Source: Oncomelania hupensis (lineage: Eukaryota; Mollusca; Gastropoda; Littorinimorpha; Pomatiopsidae). From it: a stretch of 64,000 bases of DNA. The notes beneath the pieces were generated by a model. It was given only the letters and a program-made list of their open reading frames with translations. It made no database searches and had not been told where the DNA came from. Location of the stretch: contig CM072514.1 in NCBI GenBank assembly GCA_036898135.1, positions 79,477,322 to 79,541,321 on the forward strand, in the 5' to 3' direction. This document shows, piece by piece, positions 33,648 through 49,063 of this stretch (positions are counted from its first letter, which is position 1; every line of letters begins with the position of its first letter). A program made the position numbers and the translations under genes.

Positions 33648-33958
33648 GTGTCTGTCAGGGGGTATTAATGATCCCCAAGATCAATACTTGCTTATTTTGA
33701 TACCACTGGATTCCTTAGCCCTTAAAATGGTGGTTTGGCGGTCACAATTATTTTTCTATGTCACTTAAAAGCCCAGATTTTGACGAAAACCTTCTTTGCC
33801 GGCAGCCATTTTGTAAAATCCAAGATGGCGGCCAAATACGACTCGGGGCAAATGGAAACATTGTTTTTCTGATTGCTTATACAAAAACATTTCCAGAAAT
33901 GTATATTTTGTATACTCTCCACAATTTTCCGGCGAAACTACATAATGAACCTGACTAA
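33648..33958. repeat. Right long inverted repeat of the PIN/CXC element
   Basis: Begins 'cagggggtattaatgatccc' at the inner side and ends 'gaacctgactaa' outside. Uninterrupted version of the left arm. Confidence 0.85.
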
Positions 33959-34439
33959 GTCACCATACCAACACTTTAAAAGTCTTCAATCGCTCCACTA
34001 AATAAACTCTATTTAGTCGATAGACGACACGCGATAGTCTTTGCATGGTAGTTCAGTACTAATTGGTCTCAGGTACATTGCGTCAGTGCTTCAGTATATC
34101 AACTATCTGTCACGTTAAAGGGACCCGAGATCACACATTTCAGCGTAAGAGTTCCTTTTGAAATTCATTGAGTGTTGCACTATCAGCAGGAGAAAAAGAA
34201 AAGCCATAAATTGTTGGTATACGCTGGGCTCTCGCCTTTTCATGTGGAAGTGACGTTGCGTTCTCTATAATTAGAATAGGTGCGCCAGGGAAAACCCTTC
34301 GCGTGTCTAAAATTAGATTGCTGCTGGGAAACTCAACTCGCGGAAATGCTATAGTAGGCCTAAAGTGCTTCTCCTACGCACCTAAGCAAAGTTGAGTTGT
34401 ACATTTATTTTACACGCATGCAGTAATACTGTATTTCCG

Positions 34440-34880
34440 ATTGTTTATATTTATCATTAAAGCAATTATTGTTTTGTTTAATATATAGAAAATTAGCTTA
34501 TTAAATGTATATTTCTCAGAACTCAAAAAAAAATTGATTATTTTTTTTTAATTTTAGATAATTAAATTATGTTTTATTTGTAATAGGTAGCATGTTGATT
34601 TATCCTTTTATTTTATTTATTTACTTATATTTAATTTTACTTTATTTTTTTTTTTATTCATTTTATCTATTTATTTATTAACGTTTTTATTTATTATTTT
34701 TTATTTTGTGTTTGTCAATGGTAATGTAAACTTGTAATCCATCTCTTGGTGAGGGATATATTATATTCTAATTATAAATTCTATTTACCCAGCATTCTTT
34801 ATTGGGTCAAGAATAAAGTGAATTGACTTTTTTTAAAATCCATACATTGATTTTTTTAAAAAAAATCATTGTTTTGATTT
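34440..34880. other. AT-rich segment
   Basis: Long stretches of TTTATT and ATTTA; no gene. Confidence 0.6.
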
Positions 34881-35137
34881 ATGTTCCACACTGTTTAATA
34901 GTAACATTTCATTTTGAGTGTGTCAGTGCAGATGCTGCTGATTGTGTATGTGTGTGTTTGTTTTTAAATGTGTGTGTGTGTTTATTGAATTATAAATTCA
35001 TTGTTTTGATACTTAACGTGAGTGTGTGCATGTTGAGCATTTATAAGCTAGGCTCGTTTGTTTTGTTCCCAGAAGAGCTCTGTGATGTAAAACAAAAACA
35101 TGGTTAAGTTGAATTTTTTTAGAACAATGTCTTTATA

Positions 35138-35179
<42 letters not shown>

Positions 35180-35513
35180 TTTAGTGTTTTGTTTTGTTTT
35201 TGTTCTTTGGGGAAAAGGATACTCGTTTCTTTTTATTACAACCAAGCACACGCAACAAGTCAACACACACAAAACACACATAAACAGTGATTAAGTCTAC
35301 AAAAAAATTAAAGACACAAGAAGGCTAAGAAAGGTTTCTTTTTTCAGTTTTCTTTATTTCTTATTTAAATTTTAATTTATTAAATTAATTACGTTCTATA
35401 AAATAATTAATTAATATTGGTTGTATTATTACTATCAATACACCTGATCATACAGTTTCAAAATTGAAATAAACATGTTAATCAATCAGTGACAGCACAA
35501 CTCTGATGCATTA

Positions 35514-37760
35514 AAATGGCAAGGGCCATACTAGTCTCATACATGAAATGGTGAGGACCATACTAGTCTACTACATGAAATGGCGAGGACCATACCAGTC
35601 TACAACATGAAATGGCGAGGACCATGCTAGTCTACTACATGAAATGGTGAGGACCATACTAGTCTACTACATGAAATGGCGAGGACCATACTAGTCTACT
35701 ACATGAAATGGCGAGGACACTACTAGTCTACTACATGAAATGGCGAGGACCATACTAGTCTCCTACATGAAATGGCGAGGACCATACTAGTCTACTACAT
35801 GAAATGGCGAGGACCATACTAGTCTACTACATGAAATGGCGAGGACCATACTAGTCTACTACATGAAATGGCGAGGACCATACTAGTCTCCTACATGAAA
35901 TGGCGAGGACCATACAAGTCTACTACATGCAATGGTAAGGACCATACTAGTGTACTACATGAAATGGTGAGGACCATACAGGACTGCTACATGAAATGGT
36001 GAGGACCATACTAGTCTACTACATAAAATGGTGAGGATCATACTAGTCTACTACATGAAATGGTGAGGACCATACAGGACTGCTACATGAAATGGCAAGG
36101 ACCATACTAGTCTACTACATTAAATGGTGAGGACCATACTAGTGTACTACATGAAATGGCGAGGACCATACTAGTGTACTACATGAAATGGCGAGGACCA
36201 TACAAGTCTACTACATGTAATGGTGAGGACCATACTAGTCTCCTACATGAAATGGCGAGGACCATACTAGTGTACTACATGAAATGGCGAGGACCATACA
36301 AGTCTACTACATGTAATGGTGAGGACCATACTAGTGTACTACATGAAATGGCGAGGACCATACAAGTCTACTACATGTAATGGTGAGGACCATATACTAG
36401 TCTCCTACATGAAATGGCAAGGACCATACTAGTCTACTACATTAAATGGCGAGGACCATACTAGTGTACTACATTAAATGGCGAGGACCATACTAGTGTA
36501 CTACATGAAATGGCGAGGACCATACAAGTCTACTACATGTAATGGTGAGGACCATACTAGTGTACTACATGAAATGGCGAGGACCATACAAGTCTACTAC
36601 ATGTAATGGTGAGGACCATATACTAGTCTCCTACATGAAATGGTGAGGACCATACAGGACTGCTACATGAAATGGCAAGGACCATACTAGTCTACTACAT
36701 TAAATGGCGAGGACCATACTAGTGTACTACATGAAATGGCGAGGACCATACAAGTCTACTACATGTAATGGTGAGGACCATACTAGTGTACTACATGAAA
36801 TGGCGAGGACCATACAAGTCTACTACATGTAATGGTGAGGACCATATACTAGTCTCCTACATGAAATGGTGAGGACCATACAGGACTGCTACATGAAATG
36901 GCAAGGACCATACTAGTCTACTACATTAAATGGTGAGGACCATACTAGTGTACTACATGAAATGGCGAGGACCATACTAGTGTACTACATGAAATGGCGA
37001 GGACCATACAAGTCTACTACATGTAATGGTGAGGACCATACTAGTCTCCTACATGAAATGGCGAGGACCATACTAGTGTACTACATGAAATGGCGAGGAC
37101 CATACAAGTCTACTACATGTAATGGTGAGGACCATACAGGACTGCTACATGAAATGGCGAGGACCATACTAGTGTACTACATTAAATGGCGAGGACCATA
37201 CTAGTGTACTACATGAAATGGCGAGGACCATACTAGTCTACTACATAAAATGGTGAGGACCATACAAGTCTACTACATGAAATGGTAAGGACCATACTAG
37301 TCTACTACATGAAATGGCGAGGACTATACTAGTCTCCTACATGAAATGGCGAGGACCATACTAGTCTACTACATGATATGGCAAGGACCATACAGGACTG
37401 CTGCATGAAATGGCGAGGACCATAAAGTCTACTACATGAAATGGTGAGGACTATACAGGACTCCTACATGATATGGCGAGGACCATACAGGACTGCTGCA
37501 TGAAATGGCGAGGACCATAAAGTCTACTACAAAAAATGGTGAGGACCATACTAGTGTACTATATAAATTTGCGAGGACCATTCTAGTCTACTATACATAA
37601 AATGGTGAGGACTATACAGGACTGCAACATGAGATGGTGAGGACCTAACAGGACGTCTACAGGCGATAATGAGGACCATACAAGATGCTACATCAGTACA
37701 TGAGATGGCGAAGACCATAATTATATAGAGTACTGCTGTATGAGATGTCGAGGACCACAC
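35514..37760 (+). repeat. 32-base minisatellite with 226-base higher-order repeat
   Basis: About 70 units of 'ctactacatgaaatggcgag' plus 'gaccatactagt'. Variants carry 'aggactgctacatg' or 'gtgtactacatt'. A marker 'catatactag' recurs at 36391, 36617 and 36843, exactly 226 bases apart, so seven units have amplified as a block. The array decays at both edges. Open frames over it (MARTILVYYMKWRG...) are periodic artefacts; there are no CRISPR-like unique spacers. Confidence 0.95.
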
Positions 37761-38481
37761 AGATACCAAAACAGGGTAGCCTAAATAGTCAGTGATGATG
37801 AGATTTAAAAAAAAAAACTAAAAAAAAACTGTAACATTCACAATGAAAATTCAAAGCAATTCTATTACAGCCTGTTTGTTCTCCCTATATTGATTCAAGT
37901 TTTCACAAATGCAAGTGCGAAATCACATGAAGAGAAAGAAAAAACAAAGGTCAGCAATGTACGAGTATACAATATAGACTGAGTGTAGTGTTAATTCTGA
38001 GCAATCTGACAGAAGACTAGCCAAATAAATAACCACAAAACAGTATGTCAATAGAAGACAAAATGAAAACAACAAATTGATTGTGTGAGGTGACTGACTG
38101 TAACTGTTCCATCGTAACTGTTTCCATGGAGATTGTTGACATCAAGTATGCCGTATTAGCCGTAAGCGCTGGAAGTCGATGTAGGCCTAGCGGGAATTCC
38201 CTACACGCGCCGTACTAAATTTAGCTTATGCAACGTCACTTCCACATGAAAAGGCTTAATAAAATATTACGAACGTACGTGTGTGCGTGCGCGCATGCGG
38301 GGCGTGTGTGTGCACACGCGCTCGCCCGTGCCTGTGAGAGTCATTCATGTTTGAAGTTTTGTTTGGGAGTATCGATTTGTTCTATTGTGATTTGTCTGCT
38401 TAGCTCGAAAATTGGCATCGTTTTCTTTTTTTTTCTTTTAAATTAACTTTTCCTTTTAGTTTAATTATCCGTTTTTCATTC

Positions 38482-38507
38482 TTCTTCTTCTTCTTCTTCT
38501 TCTTCTT

Positions 38508-38538
<31 letters not shown>

Positions 38539-38630
38539 TTATTATTATTATTAGAATAAGAAAAAGAAGAACAAGAACAAGAAGAACAAGACGAAGAACA
38601 AGAACAAGAACAAGAAGAACAAGAACAGTA
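38482..38630. repeat. (TTC)n followed by purine-rich repeat
   Basis: TTC array to 38537, an ATT run, then AAGAAGAACAAG-type repeats. Confidence 0.93.
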
Positions 38631-38635
38631 AGAGT

Positions 38636-38959
38636 TAGTTAGTTACTAATTGTTTATATAGTACAGCGGACTGCAAAGAGCCAAATCAGTAGTACCACAA
38701 CTTGGTTGAAAGAGGACTAACCCCCGATCCGTAAAAAAGATCTACTGAAACAACCCTAATGGTAAACATTGAAGGCACTCCACCAGCGGGTCACTTTATA
38801 TTAAAGGCTCTAATTAATCGAACCCCCGTTTACAAAAACAAAACAGAATATTAGTTAGTTCGTTATTCATTGTTTATAGTGTCCAGCGGACTGCAAAGGG
38901 CCCAGTCAGGACCATAACTTGGTTGAAAGAGGACTCAACCCTGATTCACATAAAAGAAA
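38636..38959 (-). mobile_element. Family B, two short 5'-truncated copies in tandem
   Basis: 38636-38864 and 38865-38959 each begin at the left with a TTAGTTAGTT tail (AACTAACTAA on the sense strand) and contain the 3' part of family B (cagcggactgcaaag, ggttgaaagaggact). Head-to-tail insertion at the tail of an existing copy is the likely origin. Confidence 0.75.
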
Positions 38960-39566
38960 GTTAGTTGGTTATTCATTGTTTATAGGGTCCAGCAGACTGC
39001 AAAGAGCCGAATCAGGACCACAAAATCAATACCATAACTTGGTTGAAAGAGGACTCACACCTGATTCATATAAAAGATCTGCTGAAACAACTCTAACGGT
39101 AACACTGAAGGCAATCCACCAGCCGGTCACTTTACAATAATAATATAGGCATCCCAGGCAGGGGACGCTGAGGCTTTACCCTAATTTTTCGAACCCCTGT
39201 TTACAAGAACAAAATAGTATATAAACATAATTTTAAAATATTAACTAAACACATACATATAAAATGCCTACGTTGCTAAATAATAATAGGCTTACCGTAG
39301 AAAGCCCTAGTAACCATTTGGCAGAAAGCGTCCAATATTCCCAAGCTGACCCAACAGACCCCATACACAAATGAGGCGTTTTTGGAAGAGTTTTCAAGAA
39401 AACAAAGTTAGGTGACAGGTGTAGCGAAGAAGATAGTAGATTAATAGAACAGATTAGGAACGATAAAGCACAAATGAGAGTGACAAAAACAGTGATAATT
39501 TAGTGCACTACATTTCCACAAAGTGGGGAAACTATTTGTAAAGAAAACCCCGGCACTCCCACGGTG
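38960..39566 (-). mobile_element. Family B, full-length copy
   Basis: Runs from the TTAGTT tail to gtggggaaactatttgtaaa, the inverse of the TATAAATA-containing 5' end, and ccggcactcccac. The TATAAATA box is mutated here. Confidence 0.8.
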
Positions 39567-39627
39567 GAAGAAGAAGAAGAAGAAGAAGAAGAAGAAGAAG
39601 AAGAAGAAGAAGAAGAAGAAGAAGAAG

Positions 39628-39658
<31 letters not shown>

Positions 39659-39957
39659 TCAACAAAGAGAGGGATGAGAATAAGGAAGAGAAAAAGTAGT
39701 AGTAGTAGAGGAGGAGGAGGAGGTGGTGGAGGAAAAGAAGAAGAAGAAGAAGAAGAAGAAGAAGAAGAAGAAGAAGAAGAAGAAGAAGAAGAACAGAAGA
39801 AGAAGAAGAAGAAGAAGAAGAAGAAGAAGAAGAAGAAGAAGAAGAAGAAGAAGAAGAAGAAGAAAAAGAAGAAGAAGAAGAAGAAGAAGAAGAAGAAGAA
39901 GAAGAAGAAGAAGAAGAAGAAGAAGAAGAAGAAGAAGAACGAACGAACAACAAGAAG
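39567..39957. repeat. (GAA)n microsatellite, about 390 bases
   Basis: Nearly pure GAA/AAG with a CAA block at 39629-39660 and a few interruptions. Long homopurine strand; the Ser-, Phe-, Leu- or Lys-rich frames are artefacts. Confidence 0.97.
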
Positions 39958-40173
39958 AAGAAGAACAACAAATTGCAAACAACATAAGGAATAACAGCTC
40001 AACAATAACAGTAATAAACATTGTTGTATTGAATTCAGTCATATGACATTTCATCATCACTTTGTGCAATTCAAAATACTAACAAACGATAAAAACTATT
40101 TTTAAAGACAGAAAAACAAACCAATAAAAATAATACCTTGTAAAACTATAAACTTATAAACATAAAACAAAAC

Positions 40174-40236
<63 letters not shown>
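40174..40236. repeat. (AAT)n microsatellite
   Basis: Perfect AAT array. Confidence 0.97.
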
Positions 40237-40402
40237 TTTTTACAAAACGTTAACAAAACCAAATGTCGTTTCGTTTCAAAATCATCTCTTTCACAATAAA
40301 ACCCAATGTCACACACATCTGTTACAATGAAATCAAATTATTACCTACATTCACAAGTCATGTCAAACAATAGTGATTATCACAATGGGAATGCATTGTC
40401 TT

Positions 40403-40996
40403 CACCCCGAGGGGTTGCCGAGGGTTTCTGTATAAATAGTATCCCCACTTTCTGGAAATTTAGTGCTTTACATTCCTATTGTCGCTGTCTTTCTCATTTG
40501 TTCTTTCTCTGTCCTATTCTGTTCTATCAATCTACTATCTTATTCGCTAGACCAGTCACCTACCGTTTTCTGTAAAACTCTTCTAAAGCTCCTCATTTGT
40601 GTATGGATCAGCTTGGGAATATTGGACGCTTTCTGCCAAATTGTCACTAGGGCTGCCTATGATATTTTTTTTTTTTTAGCAATGTAGACATTTTATATGC
40701 ATGTATGTGTTTTGTTGATATTTTATAATGATGTTTATATTCTATTTTGTTTTTTTGTAAACGGAGGTTCGATGAATTAGGGAATATGCTTAGCGTCCCC
40801 TGCGTGGGATGCCTTTATTGTAAAGTGACCGGCTGAAAGGAGTGCTTTCAATGTTAACAATAGGGTTGTTTCAGCAGATCTTTTATGAGGATCACGCGTG
40901 AGTCCTCTTTCAACCAAGTTGTGGTCTTGATTTTGTGGTCCTGATTCGGTTCTTTGCAGTCCGCTGGACCCTGTAAGCAATGAATAACTAACTAAA
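40403..40996 (+). mobile_element. Family B, full-length copy, plus orientation
   Basis: Starts accccgaggggttgccgagg, has TATAAATA at 40431-40438, and ends gtaagcaatgaataactaac with a TAACTAAC tail. This is the short-5'-end subfamily. Confidence 0.85.
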
Positions 40997-41076
40997 TGCA
41001 TTTAGGTATCCGCCTCTCCAATGCCACAATAACAGCCTACTATTATGACTGCCACACAAAATATTTTTATGCTAAA

Positions 41077-41652
41077 TAATTAGTTAACTATTCATTACTT
41101 ACAGGGTCCCGCGGACTGCAAACAGCCGAATCAGGACTACAACTTGTTTGAAAGAGGACTCACTCCTGACCCGTATAAAAGATCTGCCAAACAACCCTAG
41201 TGCTAACACTGAAGGCACTCAACGAGCCGATCACTTTACAATAAAGGCATCTTACACAGGGGATGCTGAGGCTATACTCTAATTTATCGAACCCCCGTTT
41301 ACAAAAACAGAAATGAAATACAAATATCATTATAAAAAATATCAACAAAACGCATACATATAAAATGCTTACATTGCCAAATAATAATATCATAGGCAGC
41401 CCTAGTGACCATTTGGCAGAAAGCGTCCAATATTCCCAAGCTGATACAACAGACCTCATACACAAATGAGAAATTTTGGAAGAGTTTTCAAGAAAAAAGG
41501 TAGATGACTGGTCTAGCGAAGAAGATAGTACAGTAGATTGATAGAACAGAGTAAAAATGAGAAAGAACAAAGGAGAAAGACAGCGACAGTGGGAATTTAA
41601 AGCACTACATTTTCAGAAAGTGGGGATACTATTTATGCAGAAAGCCCCGGCA
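41077..41652 (-). mobile_element. Family B, full-length copy, minus orientation
   Basis: Tail TTAGTTAACT at the left, gtggggatactatttatgca (inverse of the TATAAATA block) and agccccggc at the right. Forms an inverted pair with 40403-40996, with an 80-base spacer. Confidence 0.85.
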
Positions 41653-41689
41653 ATATAGCACAACCTAAAATGGTCATAAAATTAATGTT

Positions 41690-41698
41690 AATAATAAT

Positions 41699-41764
<66 letters not shown>

Positions 41765-41765
41765 T
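41690..41765. repeat. (AAT)n microsatellite
   Basis: AAT array just 5' of the preceding family B copy. Confidence 0.95.
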
Positions 41766-42236
41766 AATTGTCATACTCGTACCATTTAGTTAACTAATTT
41801 TTTTTTGTCTATATTTCATGCCATTTACCTTTCTTAAATTGTAAAAAAAAAATTTTTTAATGCAAGATTTCTACTAATTCAATTTTGAATGCGCTTCCAA
41901 AAATTCAAACAATTGAAATTGCTTGTTTATGACATGCAATGTTTTATCACAAAAATTAGCAAATAGTGTGTTTAAAAGTACAAAGTGTGATCCATGATTA
42001 CAAAATAAATAAAGTTAACAAATGTTTTTATTGCCGTTAAAATTTCACTATTTTTTAGTGTTGACATAAAAATAAAAAATCCCAATTTAAAAACTCAAGT
42101 TAAAATGTAACCTTAAAAAAAAACACTACATATATTCCTCACGTAAGGTAAAACTGAACTATTCTTTAAAACCGTTAATAAACGCTGAAACAATTTTCGC
42201 AAAAGAAATAGTGAATATATATTATATATATATAAA

Positions 42237-42300
<64 letters not shown>

Positions 42301-42690
42301 GAGAAGGAGGTGTACCATAATCATGCAAATGGTGGGGTTAATTTTTGTAATTTTCCTTGGACATAAACGTTTGATACAAAATTTTTAAAATAGCACGATA
42401 TTATTAATATTAAAAAATAATATATTCAAGCGTACAATAGTGTTACTTTCTGGTCACAAGGGCGAAATAGTAACAAAGTATTTCTAAAGTACACCATGGG
42501 CTTGTCTGCTCATGCATAATAAAGTCTATCAATATTAATAATAAAACCTTAGACATATTGGCCTACGTCGCTCTCCTTGTTTTGTAAATGTAATGGATCG
42601 GATTGAATACACAGTCACGATCTTCATTGTTATACTTGTTTAGTAAATTGTAATGCAACTGCCAAAAAGAAAGAAAGAAAAAAAAAGCTT
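41766..42690. other. AT-rich, no gene; includes an (AT)n tract
   Basis: An AT repeat lies at about 42212-42297. No coding signal. Confidence 0.5.
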
Positions 42691-43258
42691 TGTTAGTTAG
42701 TTAGTCCTTGTTTATAGGATCCAGCGGACTGCAACGACCCGAATCAGGACCACAGCTTGGTTGAAAGAGGACTCACACCCCATTCGTATAAAAGATCTGC
42801 TGAAACAACCCTAGTGGTAACACTGAAGGCACTCCACCAGCCAGTCACTTTACAATAAAGGCATTCCATGCAGGGGACTCTGAGGCTGTCCTCTAATTTT
42901 TATCGAACCCCCGTTTACAAAAACAAAATAGAATATGAACATCATTGTAAAACATTAACGAAATACGTACATATAAAATGCCTATATTGCTAAATAATAA
43001 TACCACTGAAAGCCCTAGTGACCATTTGGCAGAAAGCGTCCAATATCCACAACCTGACCCAACAGACCCCATAAACAAATGAGGAGTTTTGGAAGAGTTT
43101 TCAAGAAAAAAAGGTATGTGACTGGTCTAGCGAAGAAGATAGTAGATTGCTAGAACAGATTAGGAACGAGAAAGAACAAATGAGAATGATAGGAACAGTG
43201 GTAATTTAAAGCACTAAATTTCCACAAAGTGGGGATACTATTTATTCATAAAGCTTGG
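42691..43258 (-). mobile_element. Family B, full-length copy, minus orientation
   Basis: TTAGTTAGTTAG tail at the left, intact inverse TATAAATA block (gtggggatactatttattca) at the right. Confidence 0.85.
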
Positions 43259-47998
<4,740 letters not shown>

Positions 47999-48008
47999 CT
48001 TTTCGTGG

Positions 48009-48306
48009 TAAAAAGGTAAAAGGTAAAGGTAGTCCCATAGCCTTGTGGCCGTAGGGGAGCGTGATGTTGGAGATCACACTTATCTTGGGCCAGCGTAATG
48101 AGGGTGATGCCCAACTCTCTCCCTCGCTGCTTTACCTTCCCCACCCTCAAGAGAGTAGGTACTCAATCACAGTTGAGTCAACTGGGGGCGTTGTTGTTTG
48201 TCGCTTCACACCTTAGCGGTCACCCATCCAAGTGCTAACCGCACCGGACGGTGCTCCACTTTCGACACAGTAGAGAGTGCTCCAACCACTGCACTATCCG
48301 ACACCC
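48009..48306 (-). mobile_element. tRNA/5S hybrid SINE, copy 5, full-length with TSD
   Basis: Flanked by CTTTTCGTGG (47999-48008 and 48307-48316). On minus: ggggtgtcggatagtgcagt with A box, then AAGTGGAGCACCG and the 5S-like C box, body, and a CTTTAC/CTTTTAC tail. Best copy for defining the family's ends. Confidence 0.93.
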
Positions 48307-48397
48307 CTTTTCGTGGATGTAATATTAATTAGATCAAAATATACTGGTAGTTTAAGTTTGTAAAATTATGAAGATCAAAAAGATCAAGGTAAATATT

Positions 48398-48722
48398 GCG
48401 AGCGTTGTGGCCAAGTGGGCTAAGGCGGGACTAACTTGCCTTGTCCACAGGCCAGAAACCAATGGCGCCGATAGGTGTGGGTTCGATCCGGCATCTAGGC
48501 GTTAGGTTTCTCCGAACATTATTTACTTTCCACTCGAGCAAGGTCTCGGGGGTTTTCTCCGGGTACTTAGGTTTGCTACCCCAGCAAAATTTGTAAAATC
48601 ACAAAATAATGTTAGGTAGGTTGGGTTTGGGCGCGCCTCTGGCTGCAACTACGCCTTCCCCAAGGGAGGCGGCCCAGAGTTTCCCAATTGAAAGGGATAA
48701 TAAACTGTAATAAACTGTAGTA
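48398..48722 (+). mobile_element. tRNA-derived SINE with (ATAAACTGTA) tail
   Basis: The head reads ttgtggccaagtgggctaag (A box of Leu/Ser type) with B box GGTTCGATCC at 48480-48489. The body contains 'ggtctcgggggttttctccg' and ends in two ATAAACTGTA-like units. Head stems are degraded. Confidence 0.7.
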
Positions 48723-48880
48723 ATTATTGGACAAAGTGAGAGAGATAAAGAGGCTAAACTTATCTTTAGTTTGACAAAGAGTGGTAAGGTTTATATCAAA
48801 CACTGACAAAGTGTAGTACAGATTATATTATCATCTACCACATCACCGACACTTAACAGATAGATCAAGCTTATCAATAG

Positions 48881-49063
48881 TTACACAGAAAGACTGACAA
48901 TGTATCAGACAATGGATAAAGCTTTATTCACTCTCACAAGTTTCAGTATTTACACAGAAAGACTGAACGAGTTTCAGTATTTACACAGAAAGACTGAACA
49001 AGTTTCAGTATTTACACAGAAAGACTGAAGTGTATCAAATAACGGATAAAGCTTTATTCACTC
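48881..49063. repeat. 31-base tandem repeat inside a local duplication
   Basis: Three exact-phase units starting at 48940, 48971 and 49002 (gtttcagtatttacacagaa...). The phrase 'ggataaagctttattcactc' occurs on both sides (about 48914 and 49043). Confidence 0.9.

Larger units (their letters stand above)
29876..33958. mobile_element. TIR element carrying a broken PIN-like/CXC gene
   Basis: Outer ends are TTAGTCAGGTTC and its exact inverse at 33947-33958, probably flanked by a TA duplication. The right arm is a continuous TIR of about 310 bases (33648-33958). The left arm matches it in two blocks, 29876-29940 and 31408-31640, split by another TIR element. The two inner blocks are highly similar in inverted orientation over about 230 bases. 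The interior encodes part of a PIN-like protein with a CXC tail. Confidence 0.75.
34234..38255. mobile_element. 4.0-kb TIR element filled by a minisatellite
   Basis: The first 26 bases (GCCTTTTCATGTGGAAGTGA...) equal the inverse of the last 26 (38230-38255). Weaker inverted similarity continues inward for about 40 bases (gcgccagggaaaaccc versus gcgcgtgtagggaattccc). No transposase frame. The interior is AT-rich (34440-34870), then has GT/CA tracts and the 32-base minisatellite. No target duplication was recognised. Confidence 0.65.

Noticed and set aside
35514..37760. Array of direct repeats, considered as CRISPR or a repeat protein gene
   Set aside because: Units are contiguous with no unique spacers; it is a minisatellite in animal DNA. 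The periodic open frame is a consequence of repeat length and has no independent coding evidence.
39441..40069. Overlapping Ser-, Phe-, Leu- and Lys-rich open frames
   Set aside because: Readings of the long GAA array in different frames.
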